Shown in pieces: positions 1 through 14,100 of a stretch of 64,000 nucleotides of DNA. The stretch is from Ananas comosus (taxonomy: Eukaryota; Streptophyta; Magnoliopsida; Poales; Bromeliaceae), in NCBI RefSeq assembly GCF_001540865.1, contig NC_033623.1, forward strand, positions 6,809,751 to 6,873,750. The letters run 5' to 3'. The notes under the pieces were generated by a model. That model was not told the origin of the DNA, searched no databases, and saw only the letters and a program-made list of their open reading frames with translations. The translations under genes were made by a program, and so were the position numbers. Position 1 is the first letter of the stretch. Each line of letters begins with the position of its first letter.

Positions 1-196
1 AGTCCAACAACTAGCCCTGTAAACAATTTCACATATTAAAGAACCTAATTTAAGTAGGAAAACATGAAGAAAACATTCCTTAAACCGTCAGATTTGAGTT
101 GGTTAGAATAGTAGTATGCATCATAAAAGTAAAGAAATTTAAATTAAATATGTTACCATTAAACTATAAACTATCTTAAATCTTTACAAGGCACAC

Positions 197-325
197 CTTT
201 AGCACGAGTTCTTCAAAGCATTTCTCAACATTTTCTTGTGTTTTTGCACTGCACTCAAGGAATAAACAACCAGATTCTTTTGCAAAAGAAACTCCCTCTT
301 CTCTTGTCACCATTCTTTCACTCTC
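197..325 (-). CDS. RABC1: RABC1 exon 5 (residues 133-175, ECSAK)
   Basis: 129 bases between TTTGTAACAG| and CTAAAG|GTGTGC. It encodes the [24 protein letters not shown] segment and ends EELVLK, where the family continues into the last exon. The donor GTGTGC is slightly unusual. A possible acceptor at about 16-17 would put a stop almost at once, so the true last exon is probably outside the window. Confidence 0.88.
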
Positions 326-3300
326 CTGTTACAAAAATGTAATTGTTAGTGGCAGAAACATAAACATCAGACAGCGATATATTAAAAAGAAAAAGGAAAA
401 ATCTTATCTTCATAAAGAAATCTCACAAATATAAAAGAATCACAGTATCACATATATGAAGGATAAATATGCACAAACCAATTATCAATTTTCGATTAAC
501 TTGTCTACAAGTTATTTTATGCAAGGAACAATACTAATAGCAGCTCAAAGAAGACTGTAATAACTCCATGTAGGTTGATGAATTCATCAAAAAATAAAGA
601 ATTGCTATGAGAAGCATAGGAGAGTTCATAGACACAACTAAGGTGCTTATCAAAAGCTTGAGAAGCATAGGAGAGTTCATAAGTAGACAACTAAGGTGCT
701 TACCAAAACTCAATTAGCAAGGTCAACTTAAAATAAACAAGAAAGCTTGAGCCCAAAATATTACTGAATAGTAGCATCAGATTTTACCCGAAAATTGTTT
801 TTCATCCAACAGACTACGGACTCTGTTCACAGTGTCTTTCAACTCCTAAACTCCCATTATTTGTCTGTATCAAGAAGTCTTGTGGAGATAATTTCACTTG
901 CCAGAAAGTACTTCGACTATTAGCATGAGGTCAGCCAACTAAAACTAGGGACCTCAAATACAAGCAAAAATTAAATTCATATAGGGTTGTTAACCGAGTT
1001 TAGCCCACACATATTGAGAAATCCATTTTTCAAAACCTTAGGCTGTGAAAAATTCCTAAGCATGAATTTGACAGCTTTATTTAACTTCAGACTGTCTAAG
1101 AAAACTCAAGTTCTGTGGAACATCCTCACTACAGCATTTTTTGCTGATTTTGTGATATTAAGGGATATTACAAAGATTAGTAAGTATCAGTATTCGTGAA
1201 ACTGGGATAAGGAACCGATATGTCAAGGACTTAGAAAAATTCTGCATGGCCCGATCCCTGGCCCAACTCCGCAACCAAAGCGGGTTGAACCGAGTTGTCA
1301 AGGAGACCTGAATCCAGTCCGCTGTGGGAAATTCAAGGGTTGCAAAACTGCCAAGAGTTATGGAGAGACTCTTGGGCTTAGGGCTCATTATGTGTGAGTT
1401 AGTGGATAAGTTGTGTGGCTAGATTTATTATATCCTTAGGCCTATAAGTAGTAGGTTTGGCTAAGGCCAAAATACACAAAAGAGAGTGTGTGTGTGTGTG
1501 TTGTAATCCTCTTTTTCTAAGTAGTGGAGTACTTAATTTTGTTTGAACCTCTGCCCTCTCTCTCTTTTCTTCCCTTTGCATACTTCGTCGTAGGACGTGA
1601 AGGTCCGAGCTAGCAACAAGGACAAAGGCTTGTCCATCTCTGTGAAGAAAGGTGGGCACCGCATGAGGTTTGCGAGCAAAAACGCTAAGTCCGTAACAGT
1701 TGGTATCAGAGCCGGTTCAAGCAAGGAGCCATGTCGTCATCCGATGCGGGAGTTATCAACGCTGGGGTCGACCCTCCAAGGCAGCCCCCCAAGCGGGGCA
1801 AAAGGAAAGAACCGCGAGCAACCACGAGAGATTCTGCACCGTTAGAGGACCGCCTTACGCTGTTGGAGGACATAATGTCGAAAATGGGTGAAAAGTACAC
1901 CAAAATGGTTGATTCCTTTAACTCTTTTAATGATGAAGTCCGCAGTATGGAGGAAAGCGTCGCTACTGCCATGGCAACCTTTCGAAGCGAACTCGAAAAG
2001 CTTCAGGGCAACATGACTCGTCGTGACGAGGAGCGAAAGAAGCTGATTGAAGAACTCATTGCTCGAGTTGACAAGGTTGAGGACCTCAAGACGAGGGTAA
2101 CGATCCTCGAAAAAGAGGTGGCGCGTGGGCATGAACCACAAGAAGAGTTTTCTTCGAAGGTACATGTCCCTTAGCCTCAAAGTTTTAGGGATACCCGCGA
2201 CGAAAAGGAGATCGACAACTTTCTGTGTCACAGGGAGCGCTACTTCAAAGCGCTGCGGCTGGACGATAAGGAGGAAAGAGTCCAGGTTGCGTCCATGTAT
2301 CTTGCTAACGACACAATGCTGTAGTGGTGTCGGCATTCTGCAGAGGCCGAGAAGGGCCAATGCAACTTGAAGACGTGGTGGACTTTGTGCGCAAGCTAAA
2401 GATGCAGTTCTACCCCGAGCACGTCGAATACCTTACGAGGAGACAACTACGACGGCTTAAACACATCGGGACGTTCAAGGATTATGTCAAGGAATACTCC
2501 AAGTTGATGTTGTCCATCACTAATATGGTGGAGGAAGATCGCTTATTCATCTTCCTTGACGGACTCCAACCTTCGGCGAATAAGGAGCTTGTGGGGCATG
2601 ACGTCAAGGACGTGGCCTCCGCAATCGCCTTGGCAGAGAAACTGCCCGAGAATAAGAGGGCTGATCCACTCGTAACATGACACCAAAGCGAGCAAGGCTA
2701 AGGGTAGGGGAGACTGACGTGACCAGAAGGAGCGCAGGGCCACGAGAGGGGTCCTATGCCACCGCCGAAGAAATTGACGTGCTACGTCGACGGCAAGAAC
2801 CATTAGGTGAGGGACTGCCTAAAGAAAAAGTTGGTGAATGTTGTTCAGACCGAGCAGGGCGAGGGCAATGCGGATTCGTCGAAGATGTGCGCGCTCAAGC
2901 TCGTCACTGCGGTTCAAGGGGTGGCAAGCAGTAGCAAGCGCCTCAACAAGGAGATCTTGTACATCGATTTGACCCTTAACGCCCGGGCCACACGAGCGCT
3001 GGTGGACACGGAAGCCACTTACAACTTCGTTGCCGAGGTGGAGGCCAAGCGGATAGGTCTTCCACTTGAGAAGGATGCAAGCCGGATCAAGGCCGTCAAT
3101 TCTGAGGCGCAGCCTGTTGCAGGCGTGGCCAAAGGCGTGGGCATTGCGGTGAGACCTTAGAGAGGCACTGCAAACTTCATCGCCGCACACATCTACCACT
3201 TTCAAGTCATACTAGGTATGGACTTCTTGGCTTCGTCGAAGGCGGTTCCGATGCCACACCTTAGGGCCTTGAGCATCATGGACGAAGTGGCCCCATGCAT

Positions 3301-5524
3301 GGTCCTAGCCAGCCAGGAGAAATTAGTAAGCACCCAAACCCTCTCTGCCTTGCAATTGCGAAGGGGTGTGAACCGTGGCGAGATGACTTACCTTGCGGCC
3401 ATCCGCAAAGTGAGCGACAAGGGCCTGGAGGAGGAGGGCCTTCCAACGGAGATTGAGGTTGTCACGCCCCGCCCCGAGACCGCTACCAATTTGGTCTGGT
3501 TCGGGCGCGCCGGACGGACGCCGAACGGACAGCATCTCCCCTGTCCGCCCAAGGCTCAACACAGGATCATGTACAAAGAATTTGCCCAGGGATAATTCAA
3601 TACATACACGATCCAACAAGAAGAGAAGCACAAAGAGTGCAATACAACAAGAGCAAGTAACACAAGTATACATACAAGTGCATAAAGAGAGATACATCTA
3701 GCTATTACATCACATTCCACTTTTCCATCTTTGATTACATTTACATTTTCATCATCACCCAAAATGAATACATAATCATCTCACATATATATAATGCTAG
3801 CTATCCAAAATACATCATGTCATCTATAACCATGCACACGAGGGTGCTCTAGTACAATAGGAAAGCTCTACTAGCTAGCTAGGGCGCTACGCCCTTACCG
3901 CGATCACCTGCCGGTCCGCTCTCGTGTGTACCTGTACCCCAAAACCACACGGGGTGAGAACTATATAAATATAGTTCCCAGTGGGTTCGGCCGCCGACTC
4001 CGCCGATCTTCCCACTAGGTCTAAGCTGGCACAAATAGATAGATAGAGAGATAGATAGATATTGAACTGCAACTATGATCTATTGTGCCATCAAATGCAA
4101 GCAATGCATGAAATATCATCTAGCACTAAGCCTACTATCATGATAATATGCTTCAACAATGTAATGAATGCAAATACAACATAGTTATGTAATCCTCTAA
4201 CATATACTATGTCTAATCATGGTATGAATGCAAATGCACTTATGCAATTCATGTCATTGCCCAATCCATTAGGCTACCCCGCCTAAGATCTCAAATCTCA
4301 TAGGTACTCACACCACAATCTAGTAGGTGAAGAGGTGAAGAACTACTCCGCTCTTCGCCCCGACTGATATCTCAAATCTCACAGGTGAGGAGCTACCTCG
4401 CTCTTATCTCACCCGTCTCACATCTCAAAGGTAATAGATGAAGAGCTACCCCGCTCTAATCTCATAGATATTGAGCTGCCCCGCTCAATCTCATAGGGGA
4501 AAGGCTACCCCACCCTTCGCCCCAACTCACGTCCCAATCCAATGGGTGAGGAGCTACCCCGCTCGTATCCCACCCGATGAGCTACCCCGCTCATGAGCTA
4601 CCCCGCTCGTGTGACAACTTCGGAGTGCACTGCTTGTGTGAAGCGACCACCACAAGCTCAAAACAGACTATGTGAGTATGATCCAATCCTCGCCAACTGA
4701 GGATACCCTGTCAACTAGGTTAACAAACACTCGAAAATCCACCTATCCCTAGGTCCATGTCAAGTGTCTCAACCACACTAATCAATTCACACTAGGGAAT
4801 TGAACTATCCCTATGTTTAATGCCATAGTGTCTCAATTACACTAATTCTTATGCAATATGCCATGACTAGGGAAACTCACCTATTCCCTATGCTCAATGC
4901 CACAAGTGTTTCTATTACACTAAATTCCAATGCTACTCGTCATGTTGTTAACATTGTTTACATGCTACTCGTCCAAGTCATAGTGTTTTCTATACACTAG
5001 TTCGCATGTCACTAGTTTTCATCATCAAGTCCGAGTTCACCGTTTTCTTATCACTATAGGATCTCATGTCACAAACCCTAATCCTCATGCATTCTAGATT
5101 TAAGTGTCAAGTCCATAATGCTACACAACTAGACATACATGCAAGGAAATAGAAATGCAACTATACATACATCCTATAATGCATAAGAACAATATATGCA
5201 ATATGACCAAAAATCTAACTCGGACATAGAAAGAAGCCCAGTTGCTTCGGGATGGACACCCCCCACCTTTTATCGCTATCACAAGGCTAGGGTTCCGATT
5301 TCGTGATTTTTGGAAGCTTTCGCCACGAGCTGCGGCAATCTGTACCTTAACAGCTTCGTTCTTTAATATCTTCACGTAGCCTCGTCGTATCGCCGAACCG
5401 ACTTCGCCAACGCGTCAGAAAACCTCTCAAACCCAAGCTCTCTTCAAACCAATGGTGAAGAAAAAGAAAGCTTCACCTCTAAGCAAGCTTTTCTCTACCA
5501 AACTCCACACTTTGGAGCCAATCC

Positions 5525-5561
<37 letters not shown>

Positions 5562-5607
5562 CTCTTATGTTGGCTTAAGTAGAGGAATGAGGGAAATGAC
5601 ATAACAC

Positions 5608-5638
<31 letters not shown>

Positions 5639-8600
5639 GGAGGAAACTTCACCTCCAAGTAAACTCCCCCAAAATACTATTCACTTCAGCAGTTTAAAAC
5701 TGACATTTTTCGCCGGAGCCCTTCTGAACGTCCGTTTGCGCTCAAATTTGGCAGGCAGGCTCGATTTTACTTAATAAGTCCAAAGAAATTTTAATCTTTC
5801 AGTTTCGACCATGTTTGGTCACCGAAAGCTGTACCGAACTGTAATCTTTATCAGATAGCAGTCGGATTTTATTTTTTACTTTCCGGGCGTCAGAATGGTA
5901 TGAAACTTTAAATCTAGCCTCATAAAAATAATTCTGACATATCCTCCAGTTTTCATAATTTTCTGACACTGTGCATTTTCTGCTAATTTATCTGCCCCGT
6001 CTCTCACAGAAAATTCTAAATCTTCTGTTTTCGCTCCGATTTCAGCACAGGTCATTTTCAACTTATACTTTACACCCTTAAATCCAATAAAAATAGTATC
6101 TCACACTATTTTTATTTATATTTATTTTTATATTAAAAATCCAGCATACTATATCCACCGTAACTGCATAATTTTAGAAGTTCGGTACTTTACAACATAA
6201 GTTTGGTACCTTACAGAGGCGGTCTTGACAAAATTCCAGGATGTCAGACCAAAGGAGCTGCCTAAGCAACTTCCAGTTAGGCGAAAGGTGGATCATGCCA
6301 TCAAGCTCGAGCCAAGAGCCAAACCGCCAGCGAAAGCGCCATATGGAGCACCAATCTTGTTCCAGCAGAAGAGCGACGGAAGCCTGCGGCTTTGTATCGA
6401 TTACAAGGCGCTCAACAAGTAACAGTCCAAAACAAGTACCTTATTCCTTTGGTTGCAGATCTTTTTGATCAAAAACAAGTACAGATTGCAGAAGGAGACG
6501 AGGAAAAGACCACGTGCGTGACGAGGTACGGGGCCTATAAGTTCCTTGTCATGCCATTCGACTTGATGAACGCGCCAGCGACCTTCTGTATACTCATGAA
6601 CAAGCTATTCTATCCCTACCTTGATCGCTTTGTGGTGGTGTACCTCGACATCGTGGTATACAGCAACACCTTGGAGGAGCACATCGAGCACTTGCGGACA
6701 GTCTTCCAAGTACTGCAGAAGAACCAGCTGTTCGTCAAGAAAGAGAAGTGCATATTCGCGAAGGAAGAGGAGCACTTCCTTCGCCACTAGATAGGTCAGG
6801 GCCTGATTCGCATGGACCAGCGGAAGTTCGAGCCATCTGCAAATTGGAGACCCCAACGATGGTGTCCAAGTTGCAGCCTTTCCTTAGGCTCGTCAACTAC
6901 TATCGCCGCTTCATTACGAGCTACTCTACGAGAGCAGCCCTGCTGACGGATCTGTTGAAGAAAAGCCACTCGTGGGTTTTGACCTCTCAATGCGCGGAGG
7001 CATTCGAGGACCTCAAGCGGGCGGTGACAGAAGATCCAGTGCTGCGACTACCCGACTGCAGTTGCACTTTTGAGGTACACGCTGATGCTTCTGACTTTGC
7101 TATTCGCAGTGTTCTCGTGCAGGATGGACACCCTATCGCAAATGAAAGCCACAAGCTCAACGATACCGAGCGGCGTTACACCGTCCAGGAGAAGGAAATA
7201 ACCGCTGTGGTGCATTGCTTGCGAATCTGACGACACTATTTGCTTAGGAGCAAGTTTGTGGTGTGCACCAACAATGTCGCCACGAGCTACTTCCAATCAC
7301 AAAAGAAGCTGTTGCCTAAGCAAGCTAGTTGGCAGGATTTTTTGGCGGAGTTCGACATAAAAATGCAATAAAGCCCGGGAAGGAAAACCGCATGGCTAAT
7401 GCTCTCACACGCAAGGCTGAACTTGCAGCCGTGTGGCAGCTTCAAGGGACGCTCCGCGATCGACTTCGTTCAGGAACCAATGAGGACCCTATCGCTCAAA
7501 ATTTGGTGCAGCTTGTCAAGAAGGGCAAAACGCGAAGGTTTTGGCTGAGCGACGGGCTGCTCCTCACAAAGGGGCGACGGGTGTACGTGCCCAAGTGGGG
7601 CAACCTTCACCGCGAGCTCATCAAAGACTGCCATGACTCCAAGTAGGCGGGCCACCCAGGTCAGAAGCGGACCCTGGCGTTGCTCGAGGCCGCCTACTAG
7701 TGGCTGCGGATGCACGAAGATGTTGAGGCCTACGTGCGAACCTACTTGGTGCGTCAACAAGACAAAGTTGAGCACTGGCGACCTGGTGGACTCCTCGAGC
7801 CTTTACCTGTGCCTAGCCGTCCGTGGGAGAGCATTTCGATGGACTTCATCTCCGCCTTGCCAAAGGTGAGGAAAGTTGGGTCCATTCTGGTAGTGGTTGA
7901 TCATTTTTTAAAGTACGGGACGTTCATCGTTGCACCGACTAATTGCACGGCTGATGAAGCGACACGCCTCTTTGTCAGCCACATCATCGAGCTTTAGGGG
8001 ATCCCTGCGAGCATCATAAGCGACCGCGACCCCACGTTTGCTGGCAACTTTTGGACCGAGGTATTCAAAATCTTGGGGTCCAAGTTTTCTTCTCTACCAG
8101 TTTTCATCTGCAGATAAACGAGCAAATGGAGTGGGTGAACGCTCTGTTGGAGTACTTGCGGCACTATGTGAGTGCCAACTAGAAGGATTGGGTGCATCAC
8201 CTTGATGTCACCCAGTTTTCCTACGATTTGCGGCGTAGCGAGTCTACAGGCTGCAACCCCTTCGAGTTGGCAATCGGGCGACAGCCGCTCGCCCCACATA
8301 CACCTGTTGTAGGAGAGCAATTCCGCAGCCCTGTTACTCTTCAGTTTACCACTAACTTGTAAGAAAAAAAGAAAATTGCGAAGGTAAACTTGAAAAAGGC
8401 GGCTCAACGGATGAAGAAGTGGGCTGACAAAAAGCGGCAACCTCGGGAGTTTGCCGAGGGAGACTGCGTGATGGTCAAGTTTCAGCCGCAGCAGTTCAAG
8501 GCCTTGCAGAAGGTGTAGAAAAGACTGCTACGCAAGTATGAAGGCCCATTCACCATCGTCAAGCGTGTGGGCAAGGTGGCCTATAAGCTGCAGCTGCCTG

Positions 8601-10569
8601 CAAACCTCAAGATCCGCCCCGTCTTTCATGTCAATAGGCTGAAGCTGTACTGTGAAGAGACAGAGGATCCGAGCCGTGGTGTGTTGCAACGAGCACCTGC
8701 AACCATGGTGACTTCGTTCGACGAACAAGCAGAGTGCATCCTGGACATCTACTCATTCGGCGATGTGGAGTTCCGCCAAGTCCTGAGTACTTAGTGAAAT
8801 GGAAAAATCTCTCCTACGGCGAGGCCTATTGAGAGAAGGTGGATACACTTTGGCAATACCAAGCGCTCATCGACGAGTTCCAGTAGCAGCGCGCGACAAA
8901 GGCGCCTGCACATTAGGTGGGGAAGAGTGTCAGGGACTTAGAAAAATTATGCGTAGCCCGATCCCTGGCCCAAGTCCACAAGCGAAAACGGATTGAACCG
9001 GATTGTCAAGGAGACCCGAATCTAACCTGCTGTGGGAAACTCAAGGGTTGCAAAACTGCCAAGAGTTATGGAGAGACTCTTAGGCTTGTGCTCATTATGT
9101 GTGAGTTAGTGGGTGAGTTGTGTAGCTAAGTTCATTGTATCCTTAGGCCTAAAAGTAGTGGGTTTGGCTAAGGCCAAAATACACAAGAGAAAGTGTGTAT
9201 GTGTGTGCTGTAATCATCTTTTTCTAAGTAGTGGAGTACTTGATTTTTTGAGAACCTTTGCCTCATAGTTAGTTAATTCGGATTCGGCAAAAATTCGGTA
9301 CGTGTATAATACGCATAAAATTCGTTTTCTAATTTTTAAATTCGTTGAAAAATTCAGCTTAGAAAACGGATTCGGTATAAAATATAAAATATAAGGTATA
9401 AAATATAAGATAATCCATATTTAAACATCAAAATTATAAGTTTTTTATTCAGATTTTCAATAATTCGGGAATAATTCGCAAATAATTGGCGAATTATTCG
9501 ACTAGCCCAAAAATTCGCGAATAATTCCCTTTCTTTGGAAAAAATTCGTAAACGGACCGTTTAATTTGGATTTTCAATAATTCGCAAATTAACTAACATT
9601 GCTCTACCTCTCTCTCTTTTCTTCCTTTCGCATACTTAGCCGTAGGACATGAAAATCCAGACAGGGACAAAGGCTTATCCATCTCTGCGAAGAAAGGTGG
9701 GTGCCGCACGGGCTTTGCGAGCAAAAATGCTAAGTCCGTGATCGATAGCTGTAAATAACCACTTGTTCATACTTGTCGCCTAGTACTCCCATGTGAAAGG
9801 CATACTTAAATGCTTTGAGAAAAGAATTTAGGCAAGATTAAGTAGACACAGATTTCCTGTGCCATGTTTTGCCACCCATGGTAGCCAGCACATATTGTGC
9901 TGACATTGTCATGACCAATGTACCATGGCATAAAAACGAAGGCTTCAGCTGAGATTTCAAGGCTCATTGAGCTTCTATGGTAGCCACAACATCGATGGGG
10001 CAGCTGATGTTTTGACTCACAAGCTGTTGGTGATGGTGCCCTGGGGTGGGGCCACAAATAGGGAAGAAAGAAAACTGTTAACTCTGATGACTAGGGCTGG
10101 CAAATGAGCGAGCCGGCTCACGTTCGACTCACGTTCGACTCGATATTTGGCTCGCTCGAGCTCGACTCGAAATTAAATGAGCCGAGCTTGAACAAAAAAA
10201 AAAAGGCTCGAAATTCTTCAAGCGAGCTTGAGTATACTCGGCTCGTTCGAATTAGGCTCGAAAAGCTCGAAAAGCTCGAATATAATATACTATATATATA
10301 GAGAGAGAGAGAGGAGAATCTAGTGCTTTCGATTTTTTGATTCTTAGATCAATCCCTTTAATCGTTTCTTATCTTTAGATTAATATTATTATTACCTTTT
10401 AGGGACCACCCAATCCTAATAAGAGTATTATTTAATCCTAGGGAGACCACAATTATTCCAACCATACAATTTTAATCAAAGGGTCAAAATTCAAAAATAT
10501 CAAATCTCTATATTTTCGATAGCATAGTAGTTCTACACTATTATATATATATATATATATATATAGAGA

Positions 10570-10601
<32 letters not shown>

Positions 10602-11158
10602 CGAGAGCGGGCTGCTGTGCTCTTAGGAGCACGGAGGACTCGCTGCTCCTGAGCCGTTTTCGATGATGGAGTTTCCGAATCGACGATCGGCTCCGTTAAA
10701 CTTGATCTAGCGCATTTGAAGTTTCTAGAAAAATAATTTTTCCGATTTTTTGATATCATTTACCTACTGATCGACGAAGGATTCAAAATTCATAATTTTT
10801 AATGGTTGATATTCTGCCGTTTTCAAGTTTAACGGTGTAGGAAGTATCAAATCAGATGAAATTTTGATACAAATTCTCTTATACTATTCTACAACAAAAT
10901 CAATATTTCTTATCGAAAATTTTAGTGGTATATCACCACTTATTATAGGATTTTATTCTCAGCCGTTAAAAATTATTAATTTGAAATCATTTCAATTGCT
11001 AGGTAAATGATATCGAAAAATCGCAAAAATTATTTTCTAGAAACTTTAAATACGCTAGATCAAGTTTAACGGAGCCGATCGTCAATTCGGAAACTTCATC
11101 ATCGAAAATGACTCAAGGCCACGGAGGCCTCCGTGCTCCTGAGAGCACAGCAGCCCTG

Positions 11159-11196
<38 letters not shown>

Positions 11197-14100
11197 ATAT
11201 ATAAATATAATATATTTTAATTATATATAGGCTGAGTGAATAATCTAAGTTTAGTTAAAATTAGGCCAATGTTGTTGGCCGATAAAAACAAACCCAATAG
11301 ACAAATAAAAGAACAAAATTTTACTAAATTTATATATTTTTCCTTTATTTCTTTCTTTCACAGAGCTCTAAATTTTCAATATGTTTCTCTCTTTCTCTTT
11401 TTCTATATCTCACCCTAAGTGGCCAAGCCGAAAGCCCTCAAAGTTACCAAGTAACATTATATGCCCGCCGTTGCCTACCTTGCTACTAATTGTATGTTTG
11501 AGAAAATATACAGAATATTTTTAAAGTAAAAAATTATTATTCATATAAAATTTTAATTTTAGTTATATATGATTGGATAGTTTAATCCAATATTTATCTA
11601 TATAATTTATTTATTTTTGACTGCATAAATAAAAATGAATAATATAGAGATTGAAGGCGGAAGAAAAGACATGTGAGGCTGAAAAAATTAGATATTCAAC
11701 TCATAAATTATTTTTTTTTATTATAATACTATATTTCATATAATTATTTTGTACTTTGAACTATTAGACATATTTTTGTATCAAATTATAGATAATGTTC
11801 TATACAAATTAAACTATTGATCGTATAATGTTGAGAATTTCAAGCGGCTCGTTTAGGGCTTGAGCTCGCTCGACTTGAAATTAGGCTCGCTCGAGCTCGG
11901 CTCGAATTAATTTCAATCCAAGCTTGAGCTTAAATTTAGGCTCGAAATTAATTTCAAGTCGAATTTGAGCCGAGGTAAGCTCGCTCAAACTCGGCTCGTT
12001 TCCACCCCTACTGATGACTCTTTATCTAATGAAAGATAACTAAGTTACAAGTTCAGGATAGAGTTTACAGTGCAACTCCATATCTGCAACCTGAATGTAC
12101 TCTTTTTTACCCCAAAGTACTACAGGTTTAGTGTTTTCGATTTTGTTTATCTTCATTCTCCTTCCTTTGCGTTGGATCACAACCAAAACATCAAAGAAGC
12201 CTTGACAAAGCATTAGCAGCCCTGTCAAAGCATCAATTGCCTTGTCAAAGACCACTGCCCTGTTGAAGACTAAGCAACCCAGTTGGCATGATGCCTTCTT
12301 TTGGGCAGCATGAATGGCCATACCAAAACTTAGACAATAATGTACTGTAACATGTACAGCGAAAAGGTTGGACGAAACAGATAAGTGCCACTGTAAGAAA
12401 ATCGTTGAGCAGATCAAGTACTATTAAGGCTATAAAAAATTCTAGAGGGTGGCAAAGGACAAAAAGGAGTACCATGTTTACAGATAGTTCATCAGTATTA
12501 GTTCTCCAATTTTGAGCAAGAGAACATAAGCATATTGTGCAGGAATTTCAGATGAATAACAACACCATCGTGCAGAAACTGAAATTCGGTCTAGCAAGCT
12601 CTATACAGTTATTTGAGCATGCGGGATGTATTCATGGAATAATTAATACGGCTGAAGCAAATATCTATTGCAGTAGAGCTAGTTCATGTGCCACTCAATC
12701 AAGAGAACAATAGAAAAGAAATCTCTAACAGATTAACATGTAAGGAAAAGATTTCCAAATTGAAAAGACTAGTCGCAGCAGTAAATACTAACAGCAATCG
12801 AATGAAACAAAACTTCTACCTTGTCAACTTTATTTCCAATGAGTATTTTGATACAATCACGATTTGTAGAGTACAATTCTACTTCCTTGGCCCACACATC
12901 AGCCAAATTTGTAAATGTCTCACGCCGCGTCACATCGTAAACTGACCAAAGAAAGAACAAGAATTAACTCTTTGGGCAGTAACTGAGTATAGCTGATAGC
13001 ATCAGAAGATTAAGATATATCAAAATAAATATCAAATTTCGACAGCTGAAAGATATAAAGTATATTTTTAATGTAGCCACAGCAGAAGGCAGTCTTTGAA
13101 CTAGGCATCTCATCATTTGGCCTTTAACATTCAGAATTGCCAAATAATCAACATGTCCTTAAATAGATTTACAAGACATATTCTCATTTGACTTTTCATT
13201 CTTTAGTTTCAAGAAATCTCGCCCTATTTATTTCACGTCTTTGTTCAAATACACTACAAATTTTTGGAATGTGGACATATTGTTTAGACATTTGGCATGG
13301 CAGAACTGTTCGAAAAACCTTTAAAGGATTTATATTATATGCAGAAAATATAGTGACAGAACCATTTGTCTCAATAGAATATTTTCATAATGGTTCTTGC
13401 CTGCTCTTCTGAAAAAAATGTCCTCAGAGTATCAAGGAACATGGATGTCTGGCTTTCTACTTCTTGATCGTCAGAACAAAATATTCCACATTGAAGTGAA
13501 AATCATAAGGTAAAAGTCGGCAATGACCAACTAAGATGCCATTCTTATTTCTCGAGAGAGTGTGTTTGTACTCCTATTGCATGAGTGGCTTCTGGATTCG
13601 TCCTCTAAACAGAGGAAAAATACTTACAAATGAAATGGTTAAATCCTCAACTATTCAGAACAGATATGGCTTATTAAATAAGGAAACAACAGTTAACCTC
13701 AGCTTTCAATACTGGCTGGTTGGGGTGTGAGAACTGAGGATTTTTTTTTCCTATGTATGTTTGACATCTTTTTAAATGTTGTCGTGTGTATTTTAATTTT
13801 AAGCTTGCCCGTCAAATTTCAGCGAAAAAGGATTTAAAATAAAGTTTTTACGCGATTATTACTTTTCACTTAAAGTGAAAAGTAACCTGCGTTTTCTGAC
13901 GAGGACCGAGGGGAGATGGGCTTCGGACGCGAATCGGACTGCGTTCCAAGCAATCCAATAGCTCATTCTCAATGGTTTGACTATGCCGGAGCCAATGGCG
14001 TTGACGGATTTCATGTTCAACGCATGGTTTTTGAGAAAAACAGGTTTTATCGCTGAGAGGCCATTTATTCCGTGTTTTGCTAGCTTTTTAGAATCAACCG

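Larger units (their letters stand above)
1221..9742 (+). mobile_element. Decayed Ty3/gypsy chromovirus in antisense orientation inside RABC1 intron 4
   Basis: Flanked by the 5-bp target duplication CGATA (1216-1220 and 9743-9747). It has two LTRs of 478 bp (the 3' copy after removing a nested insertion), a primer-binding site for initiator Met-tRNA, gag, protease, RT, RNase H, integrase and a terminal chromodomain-like segment, then a polypurine tract. The order PR-RT-RH-INT-chromodomain and the short LTRs fit a chromovirus, perhaps the Reina group. Frameshifts and stops interrupt every domain. A solo LTR (3460-6215) splits the end of the protease region from RT, and a small DNA transposon (9266-9598) sits in the 3' LTR. 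Confidence 0.92.
10092..12010. mobile_element. hAT-type element (1.9 kb) in RABC1 intron 4
   Basis: Exact 8-bp target duplication CTGATGAC (10084-10091 and 12011-12018). Termini are TAGGGCTGGCAAATGAGCGA and, reversed, TAGGGGTGGAAACGAGCCGA, followed by subterminal GCTCG/CGAGC repeats (10110-10290 and 11840-11990). No transposase; the interior is AT-rich and carries nested (TA)n-flanked palindromic elements. Confidence 0.88.
326..12819 (-). other. RABC1 intron 4, 12.5 kb, mostly inserted elements
   Basis: The intron contains the chromovirus 1221-9742 and the hAT-type element 10092-12010, both with intact target duplications. Removing them leaves about 2.0 kb of ordinary AT-rich intron (326-1215, 9748-10083, 12019-12819). 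I see no other gene there. A near-duplicate of about 40 bases (agaagcataggagagttcat) occurs at about 609 and 661. Confidence 0.85.

Noticed and set aside
1..30. Possible acceptor site for the last RABC1 exon near position 16
   Set aside because: After exon 5 it would give Gly then a stop, unlike the conserved C-terminus; the real last exon is more likely outside the window.
4270..4620. CRISPR-like regular repeats
   Set aside because: Repeats are imperfect, unevenly spaced and part of a plant LTR; CRISPR arrays do not occur in this setting.
5521..5640. (GA)n and (TA)n tracts as possible regulatory elements
   Set aside because: They are simple repeats inside a solo LTR in an intron; nothing ties them to a gene.
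1731..8800. Several open frames of 60-160 codons treated as separate genes
   Set aside because: They are pieces of one broken chromovirus gag-pol, identified by domain order and flanking LTRs.
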